From: an uncultured Duncaniella sp. | GTDB taxonomy: Bacteria; Bacteroidota; Bacteroidia; Bacteroidales; Muribaculaceae | Direction: 5' to 3' | Assembly (NCBI GenBank): GCA_910589485.1 | Contig: CAJUSW010000009.1 | Location: forward strand, 1-64,000 | DNA: 64,000 nucleotides | The notes under the pieces: generated by a model | Databases searched by the model: none | Told to the model about the DNA's origin: nothing | Seen by the model: the letters and a program-made list of their open reading frames with translations, nothing else | Shown here: positions 26,654-36,398 of the stretch, piece after piece | How positions within the stretch are numbered: the stretch's first letter is position 1 | How the letters are laid out: each line of letters begins with the position of its first letter | Program-made: the position numbers and the translations under genes

Positions 26654-27655
26654 ATGGATTTTCTTACTGAAGATAAGCTTGTCATTGTCGGTGCCGCCGG
26701 CATGATAGGCTCTAATATGGCCCAGACAGCGGCCATGATGCGCCTTACTCCTAACATCTGTCTTTTCGATACATATGCCCCCGGACTCGAAGGAGTCGTC
26801 GAGGAAATGAACCATTGTGGCTTCAGCGGAATAAATTTCACTTACACTTCCGATGTGGCCACTGCTTTCAAGGATGCCAAGTATATCGTTTCATCGGGTG
26901 GTGCCGCCCGTAAGGCAGGTATGACACGTGAGGATCTGCTTCGTGGCAATGCCCAGATCGCCGAGCAGCTCGGAAAGGATATCAAGACTTATTGTCCCGA
27001 TGTGAAGCATGTGGTGGTGATCTTCAACCCTGCCGACATCACCGGACTTGTGACGCTTATCTATTCAGGATTGAAGCCTTCGCAGGTTTCCACCCTCGCG
27101 GCCCTCGACAGCACCCGTCTGCGTACCGAACTTGCCAAATATTTCCACATCCCCGCCGATCAGATCGTGAATTCCCGCACCTACGGTGGCCATGGAGAGC
27201 AGATGGCAGTGTTTGCGTCCACTACCACAGTGGCCGGCCAGTCTCTTTCCCAGTTGATCGGTACCGAGGCTCTTCCCCGACAGAAGTGGGAGGAGATGAA
27301 GCAACGTGTGATCCAAGGTGGTAAGAACATCATCGACCTCCGTGGCCGCTCGTCATTCCAGAGCCCTGCCTATCTCTCTATCGAGATGATAGCCGCCGCT
27401 ATGGGTGGCAAGCCTTTCTCATGGCCTGTGGGTACTTATGTTGACAACGGCACCTACAACCATATCATGATGGCGATGGAGACCACTGTCGACAAGAATG
27501 GAGTCACTGTCCATCCTGTGTCCGGAACTCCCGATGAGAAGAAGGAACTCGACCAGAGCTACCATCACCTGTGCAAACTGCGTGACGAGGTGATATCTCT
27601 CGGCATCATTCCTCCCATCAAGGATTGGTCAAGCATTAACAGCAATCTAAAATAG
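26654..27655 (+). CDS. mdh: malate dehydrogenase
   Basis: LDH/MDH-superfamily enzyme of 333 residues that interconverts malate and oxaloacetate with NAD+. The Rossmann loop is VIVGAAGMIGSNMAQ near residue 10; substrate-site residues include SSGGAARKAGMTREDLL (first Arg), NPADI and the catalytic His in SRTYGGHGEQM. It differs from the E. coli type but fits a Bacteroidetes form. Start choice is uncertain: ATG 26654 gives MDFLTEDKLVIVGAAG, while ATG 26621 adds eleven residues. A terminator follows. Confidence 0.88.
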   Translation: MDFLTEDKLVIVGAAGMIGSNMAQTAAMMRLTPNICLFDTYAPGLEGVVEEMNHCGFSGINFTYTSDVATAFKDAKYIVSSGGAARKAGMTREDLLRGNAQIAEQLGKDIKTYCPDVKHVVVIFNPADITGLVTLIYSGLKPSQVSTLAALDSTRLRTELAKYFHIPADQIVNSRTYGGHGEQMAVFASTTTVAGQSLSQLIGTEALPRQKWEEMKQRVIQGGKNIIDLRGRSSFQSPAYLSIEMIAAAMGGKPFSWPVGTYVDNGTYNHIMMAMETTVDKNGVTVHPVSGTPDEKKELDQSYHHLCKLRDEVISLGIIPPIKDWSSINSNLK

Positions 27656-27680
27656 TCGATCACGGCTATAAGCGATATCA

Positions 27681-27717
27681 GGCCGGTGCTTATTTATATA
27701 AGTGCCGGCTTTTTTTA
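27681..27717 (+). terminator. terminator after malate dehydrogenase gene
   Basis: GCCGG-type arm (GCCGGTGCTTAT) pairs with ATAAGTGCCGGC, followed by seven T residues. Confidence 0.85.
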
Positions 27718-27730
27718 CGGCCGGTCTATG

Positions 27731-28462
27731 TCACACAAGTTTGGACAGTCCCAGGGAATATACACTGAGCCGAGTGGTGGGCGATGCTTCATGGAGCGTC
27801 TCAAGTCCGGCAAGGATCGTTGATCCGGTGGTTATGACATCATCCACTATGAGGGCATGGAGGCCGTCAAGGTCCTCGGGGTGAATTACTTTAAAGGATC
27901 CTATCGAGTTCAACCGTCGCTCGGTCGCATTCTTGCGCGTCTGTGTGGAGTGTCTTCTTACGGCCACTAAATTGTCTCCCACAGGTATGCCGGTGGCGTT
28001 GCTTATGCCTCGTGCTATCTCCTCCGATTGATTGTATCCGCGTTTCCATAGTTTTGTGAAATGCAGCGGGATAGGGATTATCACATCGATGCCGTCAAAG
28101 AATCCTGTCTCCTTGATTTCCCCGGCATGCATTTCGGCAAGTTTGCGCCCCACGCACGGCCGGCGGTTATATTTTGCATCGTGTATCAGCTGTACGTATG
28201 GTGTACCGGCGACGTAATGATACAGAGATGTGCCCCGCTCAATGGGCGCTTTCAGGGAAAAGAGCCTGTCGGTTAGCTCGTTCGGATGCTTGGTGTGCAG
28301 GTCGGTTCGTGGCAGATTCATCAGGCAGTCGAGACACATCACATCTTCTCCTTCCACGAGCGATGTGTGGCACACGGTGCACACGCGGGGGATTATCACG
28401 TCCACGATGCTCGCGGCCATCCTGGAAAGGCTTCTGCTAATTATTCTCGCTCTCCTCTTCAC
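27731..28462 (-). CDS. ComF-family phosphoribosyltransferase-like protein
   Basis: A 243-residue ComF protein: N-terminal zinc ribbon (CTVCHTSL...VMCLDC, residues about 27-45) and a type I phosphoribosyltransferase domain with the PRPP loop LIVDDVITTGSTI near 215. In naturally competent bacteria ComF helps DNA uptake; in others the role is unclear. Its start overlaps the recX end by 26 bases; an internal ATG (MAASIVDVIIP) at 28420 would avoid the overlap. It is the last gene of prmC-recX-comF. Confidence 0.88.
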   Translation of the reverse strand: MKRRARIISRSLSRMAASIVDVIIPRVCTVCHTSLVEGEDVMCLDCLMNLPRTDLHTKHPNELTDRLFSLKAPIERGTSLYHYVAGTPYVQLIHDAKYNRRPCVGRKLAEMHAGEIKETGFFDGIDVIIPIPLHFTKLWKRGYNQSEEIARGISNATGIPVGDNLVAVRRHSTQTRKNATERRLNSIGSFKVIHPEDLDGLHALIVDDVITTGSTILAGLETLHEASPTTRLSVYSLGLSKLV

Positions 28463-28946
28463 GTATCCGGCGGGCTATATCGTTGATTATTCTTGAGACT
28501 ACCGCACATTCAAATCCTCGTTGCATGGCATATTTCAGGATTTTCAGTTTTGATTCGTAAGTCGATACTCCGTCCTTCGACATGCGTATTTTGGATTGTA
28601 TCACACGTGTGGCCACGTCGGTATATTCCTCCTCCTCAATCTCATCCATTGCCTGGTCAATGGAGCTCTTGGGTAGGCGCTTTGCCCACAATCCCTGTAT
28701 TATCTTTTTTCTGCCCCAGCCCGAGAATACCAGTTTGTCGTGGGCATACGCACGCGCGAAGCGGTCGTCATCGACAAAATTCATCCTTTCGAGTTCGCGT
28801 ATCACGCGGTCGATATCCCCGGCCGGAAGATTGCGTGCCGACATCTTCTTCCTCAGGTCGGGTGTGCACTGCTCGCATTTTGCGCAAAGCCCCGCTGTGA
28901 ACGACAAGGCCTCATTATAGGTGAACGGTTTTGTCCTTTTCATCAC
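28437..28946 (-). CDS. recX: regulatory protein RecX
   Basis: A 169-residue RecX-family protein made of three-helix repeats; GWGRKKIIQGLWAKRLPKS is the typical second-repeat motif. RecX binds RecA filaments and limits recombination. It carries CAKCEQC near residue 20, a feature seen in Bacteroidetes members. recA is not nearby. It overlaps prmC by 4 bases (ATGA) and comF by 26, which points to coupled translation. Confidence 0.88.
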   Translation of the reverse strand: MMKRTKPFTYNEALSFTAGLCAKCEQCTPDLRKKMSARNLPAGDIDRVIRELERMNFVDDDRFARAYAHDKLVFSGWGRKKIIQGLWAKRLPKSSIDQAMDEIEEEEYTDVATRVIQSKIRMSKDGVSTYESKLKILKYAMQRGFECAVVSRIINDIARRIREEESENN

Positions 28947-29797
28947 TCAGGCTTGGTTGCTGTTGCGAAACGGTCTTTGCCATGCATGTCCTTTATCACC
29001 GTGACGTTATCCCATCCGTCCCCTGTGAGCATGGAGGCGAGCCTGTCCGAGAAAAGGGGATTGATTTCAAGATACAGTTTGCCCCCAGGCTTCAATGTAG
29101 CCATGGAATTGCGCGATATGGCGCTATAGAATTTCATCGGGTCATTGTCGGGGACAAACAGTGCCAAGTGTGGCTCATAGTCGAGCACGTTGCTGTCCAT
29201 TTCCTTCTCCTCATGCTGGGCTATGTAGGGAGGGTTGGACACAACTATATCATATTTATCCTGTTCATCGGCCACTGGTGCGAGCGCATCTTTCTGTTCA
29301 AAATCGATATGCGCTTTACATAGTGAGGCATTTTCGCGGGCCACAGCGAGCGCATCGGCCGAAATGTCGATGCCTGTGACTGATGCGAACGGCAAATTCC
29401 GCGCCAGTGCTATGGCGATGCACCCCGATCCCGTGCATATATCCATTACGCTAAGATCCTGTCGGTCTCCGTAGTCCTTGACTATAATATCCACAAGTTC
29501 CGAGGTCTCCTCCCGTGGAATGAGAACGGCAGGACTTACTTTCAGTGTCATTCCGTGCCAATAAGTTTCTCCAAGGATATACTGTATCGGTTCATGCTTC
29601 AGGAGCCGTGCTATTATGCCGTCATAACGAGCCACGGTCTCGGGCTCCATCTCCCGGTCTCCGTGCAACAGCATGTCGGTGCGTGACATTCCGGTGATGC
29701 TCTCCACCATGGTACGCACTATCCATCGGGCTTCGCTCTCATCGTATAGCGGAGCGAGTTGTCCTATCGCTTTATGGGTATATTGGCTTATAGTCAT
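28943..29797 (-). CDS. prmC: peptide chain release factor N5-glutamine methyltransferase
   Basis: SAM-dependent methyltransferase of 284 residues that methylates the GGQ glutamine of RF1 and RF2. An N-terminal helical domain (1-85) precedes the Rossmann core with VMDICTGSGCIAIALA near 118 and the catalytic VVSNPPYIAQHE near 190. It is the first gene of prmC-recX-comF. The upstream sensor-kinase gene is on the same strand, 48 bases away. Confidence 0.95.
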   Translation of the reverse strand: MTISQYTHKAIGQLAPLYDESEARWIVRTMVESITGMSRTDMLLHGDREMEPETVARYDGIIARLLKHEPIQYILGETYWHGMTLKVSPAVLIPREETSELVDIIVKDYGDRQDLSVMDICTGSGCIAIALARNLPFASVTGIDISADALAVARENASLCKAHIDFEQKDALAPVADEQDKYDIVVSNPPYIAQHEEKEMDSNVLDYEPHLALFVPDNDPMKFYSAISRNSMATLKPGGKLYLEINPLFSDRLASMLTGDGWDNVTVIKDMHGKDRFATATKPE

Positions 29798-29845
29798 GTG
29801 TGTATGTTGTTTGATTCTCAGTTGCCGGACGGATTCAGAGCGAGT

Positions 29846-31066
29846 CTAAGCGTCCTTTTTTATCAACGGGACTTCGATGGTAAAAGTTGTGCCGACCCCT
29901 AATTCGGATCGTTTTATGAATATATGGCCGTCGTGATATTCCTCTATGATGCGCCTTGACAAAGTGAGCCCCAGTCCCCAACCGCGCTCCTTTGTGGTGA
30001 AGCCCGGGTTGAATATGTGGCGTTGCATTTTTTTAGATATCCCTTTGCCCGTGTCGGAGACCTCGATCACAGCCGAATCCTTGTCGGGAAAAGCTGTGAT
30101 AGTGATTGTGCCTGAGCCGGATGTCGCGTCGACGGCGTTCTTTATGAGATTTTCCATTACCCATTCGATGAGCGGTGTCGAAAGTCTTACGGGGAGAGGA
30201 TCCGGTGATGGCACTGTTGTGAGCTTGATGCGTCGGGATATGCGTGTCGACATGTATCCGGCCGCATTGGCCATCGCTGTGTTCAGGTCTCCGGCTTCCA
30301 TCGTGGGGCGCGAGCCTATTTTTGAGAATCGGGATGCTATGGTCGACAACCGTTTCAGATCCTTGTCCATTTCGTTGATGATCTCCTTATCGGTCCCCTG
30401 GGCGTCGAGTAGCTCGATCCAGGCCATCAGCGATGAGATGGGAGTGCCGAGCTGGTGGGCAGTCTCTTTGGATAGTCCCACCCATATCTTGTTCTGTTCG
30501 GCACGCTTGGTGGATGAAACCGCGAAGTAGACTATGGCTATGAATACGATCAGAACTATTATCTGGATGTAGGGATAATAGTTCAGGGCTTTAAGCAGAC
30601 TCGAGTCCTCGTAATACAGGTATTGTCTCTCCCCATCTCCCATATCAATTTCTATGACATTGGGCGTCAGGACCATTTTGTCGAGCTTGGCGCGGAGAAA
30701 CTTTTCGTTGCGTTCGCTGATAAAGAGTGGGGCAGTGGGGTCGGGTGGCTCGGGCAGACTGAAATTGCGGTGCATCATGATGTTGCCGTCTCCATCGGTG
30801 AGCAGTACGGGGATATTGCGGTTATCCTCGATTATGCTCATAAGGAAATCCATGGTGGAGCTGTCGGCCTGGTCCGATTCATTTCCGGCCGATTTCACAA
30901 TCTCGCGTGTCGCGTTGGCCCATATCTCCATGCGGGCGCGTTCCTGCTGGGCAAGATCCCTCACGAGCGAGTCGGAATAATACAGGAAAACACCTACGAC
31001 CGCCATAGACATCACCATGAATATGATGATGCCATACCGGCGTATGTCGTAGATGTTTCGAGACAT
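29846..31066 (-). CDS. membrane sensor histidine kinase (orphan)
   Basis: Inner-membrane kinase of 406 residues: helix at about 11-30, periplasmic sensor part to about 170, second helix at 171-190, then the kinase core. The phosphoacceptor is in KETAHQLGTPISSLMAW, a Bacteroidetes variant in which P is shifted from the classical HELRTP; the N box is NLIKNAVDA and G boxes are DTGKGIS and ERGWGLGLTLSRR. No HAMP domain is clear. No response regulator is in the neighbourhood, so the partner must be elsewhere. It lies between fumarase and prmC. Confidence 0.9.
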   Translation of the reverse strand: MSRNIYDIRRYGIIIFMVMSMAVVGVFLYYSDSLVRDLAQQERARMEIWANATREIVKSAGNESDQADSSTMDFLMSIIEDNRNIPVLLTDGDGNIMMHRNFSLPEPPDPTAPLFISERNEKFLRAKLDKMVLTPNVIEIDMGDGERQYLYYEDSSLLKALNYYPYIQIIVLIVFIAIVYFAVSSTKRAEQNKIWVGLSKETAHQLGTPISSLMAWIELLDAQGTDKEIINEMDKDLKRLSTIASRFSKIGSRPTMEAGDLNTAMANAAGYMSTRISRRIKLTTVPSPDPLPVRLSTPLIEWVMENLIKNAVDATSGSGTITITAFPDKDSAVIEVSDTGKGISKKMQRHIFNPGFTTKERGWGLGLTLSRRIIEEYHDGHIFIKRSELGVGTTFTIEVPLIKKDA

Positions 31067-31088
31067 TATTGTCTATGCGGTGCTCCTG

Positions 31089-32738
31089 TTACTTTCCCAG
31101 GGCGCAAGCTTTGCATTTCTCCGAGATCTCGGTGAAGAAATCGTTGCCCTTGTCATCAACGAGGATGAACGCGGGGAAATCCTCAACCTCAATCTTCCAG
31201 ATAGCCTCCATGCCCAGCTCGGGATACTCGAGAAGTTCAACCTTCTTGATGCTGTTCTGGGCAAGGATAGCGGCGGGTCCGCCGATCGATCCCAGATAGA
31301 ATCCGCCGTGCTTGTGGCAAGCGTCGGTCACCTGCTTGCTGCGGTTGCCCTTGGCGATCATCACCATCGAGCCACCTGCGGCCTGGAACTGATCAACATA
31401 CGAGTCCATACGTCCGGCAGTGGTGGGACCGAATGAGCCTGAAGGCATTCCTTCCGGAGTCTTGGCAGGGCCGGCGTAATAGATGGGATGATCCTTGAGA
31501 TACTGGGGCATTGGTTCTCCCTTGTCCAGGCGCTCCTTGATCTTGGCATGTGCGATGTCGCGGCCCACGATGATGGTGCCGTTGAGCGACAGACGGGTCG
31601 ATACGGGATACTTGGTCAGCTCCTGGAGGATCTCCTCCATAGGACGGTTGAGGTCGATCTTCACGACTGCTCCCTCGCCCTGCTTGCGGTATTCCTCGGG
31701 GATGAGTTCGCCGGGATTGCTGTCGAGTTTCTCGATCCACAGGCCCTCACGGTTGATCTTGGCCTTGATGTTGCGGTCGGCCGAGCATGATACGCCGATG
31801 CCTACGGGGCACGATGCACCGTGGCGGGGCATACGGATCACACGGATGTCGTGGGCGAAGTATTTGCCACCGAACTGTGCGCCCAGGCCCAGTTTCTCGG
31901 TCTCGAGTTTGAGCTGCTTTTCAAGTTCGCGGTCGCGGAATGCGTGTCCGAGCTCATTGCCGTGGTCAGGCAGATTGTCGAGGTATTTTACAGAGGCCTT
32001 CTTTACAACCTCGAGATTCTTTTCAGCTGAGGTGCCACCCACAACGATTGCGATGTGGTAGGGGGGGCATGCGGCCGTGCCGAGGCTCTTCATTTTTTCC
32101 ACGAGGAACGGAACGAGGGTCTTGGGGTTGAGGATGGCCTTGGTCTCCTGATAGAGATAGGTCTTGTTGGCCGAACCGCCACCCTTGGCCACGAAGAGGA
32201 ACTTGTACTCATCGCCCTCGGAAGCATGAATGTCAATCTGGGCGGGCAGATTGCAACCGGTATTTACCTCATCATACATGGTGAGGGGTGCATTCTGTGA
32301 GTAGCGCAGGTTGTCGGTGGTATAGGTGAGATATACGCCTTCCGAGATGCGCTCCTCATCGTTGCATCCGGTGTACACGCACTGGCCCTTTTCGCCGTGG
32401 CAGATAGCTGTGCCGGTGTCCTGGCAGAAAGGTAGCTGGCCCTTGGCGGCAACCTCGGCGTTGCGGAGCATTGTGAGAGCTACAAACTTATCATTTTCCG
32501 ATGCTTCGGGATCGCTCAGGATCTTGGCGACCATTTCATTGTGCTCGCGACGGAGCATGAATGCGTTGTCGTGAGTACATGCGCGGGCAAGTACTGTGAG
32601 CGCCTGGGGATCTACTACGAGAAACTCGTGACCGCCCCAGTTCTCAACCTTTACATAGTCGGAGGTGAGTTTATAATACTCGGTGGTATCAGGTCCCAGA
32701 GGGAACATCTCCTGATATTTGAATGGTTTTGTAGCCAT
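31089..32738 (-). CDS. fumarate hydratase, class I
   Basis: Iron-sulfur fumarase of 549 residues with both alpha and beta regions in one chain. It hydrates fumarate to malate. Conserved cysteines for the 4Fe-4S cluster are visible in PFCQDTGTAI (about 105), in NTGCNLPAQ, and in ACPPYH / ASCPVGIGVSCS of the middle. The C-terminal part has GPTTAGRMDSYVDQFQ. A minus-strand promoter lies upstream. Oxygen lability of this class fits an anaerobe with NrdD. Confidence 0.95.
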   Translation of the reverse strand: MATKPFKYQEMFPLGPDTTEYYKLTSDYVKVENWGGHEFLVVDPQALTVLARACTHDNAFMLRREHNEMVAKILSDPEASENDKFVALTMLRNAEVAAKGQLPFCQDTGTAICHGEKGQCVYTGCNDEERISEGVYLTYTTDNLRYSQNAPLTMYDEVNTGCNLPAQIDIHASEGDEYKFLFVAKGGGSANKTYLYQETKAILNPKTLVPFLVEKMKSLGTAACPPYHIAIVVGGTSAEKNLEVVKKASVKYLDNLPDHGNELGHAFRDRELEKQLKLETEKLGLGAQFGGKYFAHDIRVIRMPRHGASCPVGIGVSCSADRNIKAKINREGLWIEKLDSNPGELIPEEYRKQGEGAVVKIDLNRPMEEILQELTKYPVSTRLSLNGTIIVGRDIAHAKIKERLDKGEPMPQYLKDHPIYYAGPAKTPEGMPSGSFGPTTAGRMDSYVDQFQAAGGSMVMIAKGNRSKQVTDACHKHGGFYLGSIGGPAAILAQNSIKKVELLEYPELGMEAIWKIEVEDFPAFILVDDKGNDFFTEISEKCKACALGK

Positions 32739-32786
32739 GGTTGGATATGAATGAGTTGATTATAATTGTTGAGTTAAATGTATTGG

Positions 32787-32817
32787 CAAATGTACGAAAC
32801 ATTTTCGGGTCTTGCAA
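32787..32817 (-). promoter_or_regulatory. promoter of the fumarase gene
   Basis: Minus strand: TTG at 32815-32817, 20-base spacer, TACATTTG at 32787-32794, 49 bases before the start codon. Confidence 0.6.
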
Positions 32818-32830
32818 CATTGTTGCCGTG

Positions 32831-35290
32831 CTATTGAAGCTCTACCACAGTGATGCCTGCGCCACCGAAGCGGACATCCTCATCGCGGGCCGACATGACG
32901 CCCGGCACCGTGGACAGATAATCCCTCAGCACCTGCCTCAGCACACCGGTGCCGGTGCCGTGAAGTATGCGCACACGCGATGCATTGAAGCGTATGGCAT
33001 CATCAATGAAATAGGTGACGGCCTGTATGGCCTCATCGGCCCTGAATCCACGCACATCTATTTCATGCTTGAATTGGAGTTGCCGCTGGTGTCCTGCATC
33101 GATTGTCGCCATGCTTATGCCACTCTGTTTTGGCTCCTTGGGCTTGGCGTCAGTTACAGTCAATCGGTCGATCTTCACATTGGTCTTGAGATTGCCGAAA
33201 GCCACGATAGCGTTCTTGCCGTTCACTTCGAGTACGGTTCCCACAGTGCCCTGGCCGTCCAACTTCACATTGCATCCTTGCTCCACAGGCCTTTGCTGTG
33301 GGGGCACGCTTGTGGTGACGGCTGTCTTTTTACCTTTCTTTTTCTTAGGCGCGCGGGCAAGCGTGGCATTCTCCTTTCCATGCTCCCCGTTCTCGAGAGC
33401 CAGTCGCTCCTCCTTGAGCTTTCGGCGGGCCTCGAGGGTTAGCTCACGTTCGGCATTGGCCTTCTTGATCTCGGCTATAGTGCGCTCGATGGCGGCATTG
33501 GATGCGTCGAGGATACGTTTGGCTTCGGCCCGGGCTTCATCGATGATCTCGCGACGGCGCAGTCTCAGATTCTCGGCATCATCGGTGTATTTTTCCAGCT
33601 TGTCGTCGAGTATCTTCTCTTTCCTTCTTATGTCGGCTCGCTTGTTCTCCCAATATCTCTTGTCGCGGGTGATGTCGAGCAGGTATTTGTCGAGGTTTAT
33701 GTAATCGCTTCCCACTATCTGCTCGGCCGAGTCGATAATCTCTTTGGGGAGACCTATTTTGCGCGCTATCTCTACAGCGAATGAACTGCCCGGATTGCCT
33801 ATCGAAAGCCTGAACAGCGGTTGCATCATCTGGCGGTCATATAGCATGGAGCCGTTGATAAGTCCGGGCGTATCGTCGGCCATCTGCTTCAGATTCTGAT
33901 AGTGGGTTGTGACTATGCCCCACATCCCTTCCTGATTCATCTGTGCGAGTATGGCCTGGGCCAACGCTCCGCCTATCTGTGGCTCGGTGCCCGATCCCAT
34001 CTCGTCGATAAGGAACAATGTGCCTTTCCGTCCTCTCTGGAGCATGAATTTCATGTTGCGCAGGTGAGAGCTGTAGGTCGACAGATCATCCTCCAGCGAC
34101 TGGTCATCGCCTATGTCTACGAAAATATCCTTGAATATTCCGAAATGGGAGTTTTCATATACCGGAGGCAGTATTCCGCATTGTGTCATGTACTGAAGCG
34201 TGCCCACTGTCTTAAGACACACCGATTTACCTCCGGCATTCGGGCCAGATATCACGAGGATGCGCCGTTCGGGAGTGAGCGTGACATCGATTGGCACTAT
34301 CTCGCGCCCGTGACGTTCAAGTGACATTTTCAGCCCGGGATGGCATGCGTGATACCATTCCAGTTCGGCCCTGTCATGGAGATGAGGCATGATTCCGCCC
34401 ACCGCATCGGCATACATGGCCTTGGCCTGTATGAAGTCGAGGTGATATATGATGCCCGCGGCTATGAGTATCGATGGTATCGACGGACGTAGCGAATCGG
34501 CTATTGAGGTGAGTATGCGTATTATCTCGCGATGCTCCTCCATCTGCAGCTCTCGTGTGAGATTGTTAGCCTCCACGACTTCGGCCGGCTCTATGAACAC
34601 CGTCTTGCCCGAGGCCGATTCATCGTGCACTATGCCCTGTATCTGCCGTTTGTGCATGGGTGAGACCGGTATCACCAATCGTCCCTCACGCATCGACGGC
34701 ACTGTGTCAGGGTCGAGCAATCCCTGGGAAATGGCATTGGCGAGCACACGGCGCAATATTGAGTTGACGCGCCCCGACATGCTACGTAGCTTCGACCTGA
34801 TCTCGGCGAGGGCGGGCGAAGCATTGTCCTTTATAGTCGAGGTGGATTCATCGACTACTCGGTCGATGGATGATGCGATAGCGGTGGGAATATCCTTGAG
34901 CCCTTCACTTATATATGAAAGGCGGGGGTAGGGGGTGTGTCCACCTTCCGTTTGGTGGCGTGAGAAAAATGCCGAGACCTCATTGAAGCATTGCAGCATC
35001 CTTCTTACTTTCACCAGCTCCTTTATTTCAAGGAATGTGCCCGGTATGCGTATTAGTGACAGCGAGGAGTCTATGTCATGGAGTCCGCCGAGGGGTATGG
35101 CTTCATCGGAATGTAGGGCCGACGACATCTCGGCCGTGGCTTCGAGAGCTGCTTTTATAGCTCCGAAATCAGTCATCATCGACATGTCGGCGCAACGGTC
35201 GAGTGCGCCTTGACAGTGACAGCGCTTCGCTATCTGCGCTCTCACTCCGTCAAATCCAATTTTTTCTTCAATCTTATCAGGAAAAATCAT
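32831..35290 (-). CDS. mutS2: endonuclease MutS2
   Basis: An 819-residue MutS2 protein. The MutS core and clamp span about 1-310; the ATPase has Walker A GPNAGGKSVCLKTVG (about 343) and TLFLIDEMGSGTEP for Walker B. A long coiled coil (about 515-620) precedes a KOW-like part, and the Smr nuclease domain is at the end (IDVRGFRADEAI, ILHGTGTGVLRQ). It lacks the mismatch-recognition N-domain of MutS. Known roles are suppression of recombination and rescue of collided ribosomes. A minus-strand -7 box (TAATTTTG, 35295-35302) is just upstream. Confidence 0.95.
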   Translation of the reverse strand: MIFPDKIEEKIGFDGVRAQIAKRCHCQGALDRCADMSMMTDFGAIKAALEATAEMSSALHSDEAIPLGGLHDIDSSLSLIRIPGTFLEIKELVKVRRMLQCFNEVSAFFSRHQTEGGHTPYPRLSYISEGLKDIPTAIASSIDRVVDESTSTIKDNASPALAEIRSKLRSMSGRVNSILRRVLANAISQGLLDPDTVPSMREGRLVIPVSPMHKRQIQGIVHDESASGKTVFIEPAEVVEANNLTRELQMEEHREIIRILTSIADSLRPSIPSILIAAGIIYHLDFIQAKAMYADAVGGIMPHLHDRAELEWYHACHPGLKMSLERHGREIVPIDVTLTPERRILVISGPNAGGKSVCLKTVGTLQYMTQCGILPPVYENSHFGIFKDIFVDIGDDQSLEDDLSTYSSHLRNMKFMLQRGRKGTLFLIDEMGSGTEPQIGGALAQAILAQMNQEGMWGIVTTHYQNLKQMADDTPGLINGSMLYDRQMMQPLFRLSIGNPGSSFAVEIARKIGLPKEIIDSAEQIVGSDYINLDKYLLDITRDKRYWENKRADIRRKEKILDDKLEKYTDDAENLRLRRREIIDEARAEAKRILDASNAAIERTIAEIKKANAERELTLEARRKLKEERLALENGEHGKENATLARAPKKKKGKKTAVTTSVPPQQRPVEQGCNVKLDGQGTVGTVLEVNGKNAIVAFGNLKTNVKIDRLTVTDAKPKEPKQSGISMATIDAGHQRQLQFKHEIDVRGFRADEAIQAVTYFIDDAIRFNASRVRILHGTGTGVLRQVLRDYLSTVPGVMSARDEDVRFGGAGITVVELQ

Positions 35291-35294
35291 GTTA

Positions 35295-35302
35295 CAAAAT
35301 TA
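35295..35302 (-). promoter_or_regulatory. -7 box for mutS2
   Basis: TAATTTTG on the minus strand within 12 bases of the start codon, which would give a very short leader. No -33 box at the usual spacing. Confidence 0.3.
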
Positions 35303-35492
35303 ATGAAAATCCTAATTATTATCGACTCTAAGTTTCAAAAAACTTAATCCTGAGCCTTGCCACACGTCCTGAATACTCTTCCAGCCCTCCAAAATTGCTT
35401 ATTTCAGTATGGCCGTTATTGCCGAATGAAAACTTTTCCGTAACTTCGCAGTGAAACATTAACCTTCACCATAGTCCCAGAAACAAGAATCT

Positions 35493-36398
35493 ATGAAAGG
35501 GATAGTTCTCGCCGGAGGTTCCGGCACGCGTTTGTATCCGATCACCAAGGGTGTGAGCAAGCAATTGCTTCCCATCTTTGACAAGCCCATGATATATTAT
35601 CCTATCTCGACCCTCATGCTTGCCGGGATCAGGGATATACTCATCATTTCCACTCCGTTTGACTTGCCTATGTTCGAGCGTCTGCTTGGCGACGGCAGTG
35701 ATTTCGGCGTGAGATTCTCCTATGCCGAACAGCCCTCTCCCGACGGTCTGGCTCAGGCGTTCCTCATAGGGCGCGAGTTTATAGGTGACGATTCGGTATG
35801 CCTCGTGCTGGGCGACAATATATTTCACGGCGCCGGATTCTCGGGCCTGCTTAAAGAGGCTGTCGATACCGTTGAGAACGACGGGCAGGCTTCGGTGTTT
35901 GGCTATTGGGTGGATTGCCCGGAACGATATGGCGTGGCCGAGTTTGACCGCGAAGGCAATTGCATATCCATCGAGGAGAAGCCCGAGCATCCCAAGAGCA
36001 ACTACGCCGTCGTCGGGCTGTATTTCTACCCCAATAAGGTTGTGGACATTGCTTCGGAAATAAAACCATCGGCTCGTGGCGAGCTTGAAATCACGGCCGT
36101 GAATCAGGCATTTCTTGATGATGGCCAACTGAAGGTGCGCACTCTCCCGCGAGGTTTCGCTTGGCTCGACACCGGTACTCACGATTCGCTTGCCGAGGCT
36201 TCGATATATGTCGAGGTGCTGGAGAAGCGCCAGGGCCTTAAGATCGCATGTCTCGAAGGCATTGCCTACCGCAAGGGATGGATTTCGGAAGAGAAGATGC
36301 GTGAACTTGCTCGTCCGATGCTTAAGAATAATTACGGCCGCTATCTCATGAAGGTGGTCGATGAGTTGAAGAGGGACCAACTGAAGGATCATAACTGA
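35493..36398 (+). CDS. rfbA: glucose-1-phosphate thymidylyltransferase
   Basis: Nucleotidyltransferase of 301 residues that makes dTDP-glucose, the first step of dTDP-L-rhamnose synthesis. The N-terminus MKGIVLAGGSGTRLYPITKG is the pyrophosphorylase signature, followed by KQLLPIFDKPMIYYP. The end of the gene overlaps the rfbC start by one base (TGATG). It heads a five-gene rightward operon. A weak -7-like TAACTTCG lies at 35441-35448. Confidence 0.96.
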   Translation: MKGIVLAGGSGTRLYPITKGVSKQLLPIFDKPMIYYPISTLMLAGIRDILIISTPFDLPMFERLLGDGSDFGVRFSYAEQPSPDGLAQAFLIGREFIGDDSVCLVLGDNIFHGAGFSGLLKEAVDTVENDGQASVFGYWVDCPERYGVAEFDREGNCISIEEKPEHPKSNYAVVGLYFYPNKVVDIASEIKPSARGELEITAVNQAFLDDGQLKVRTLPRGFAWLDTGTHDSLAEASIYVEVLEKRQGLKIACLEGIAYRKGWISEEKMRELARPMLKNNYGRYLMKVVDELKRDQLKDHN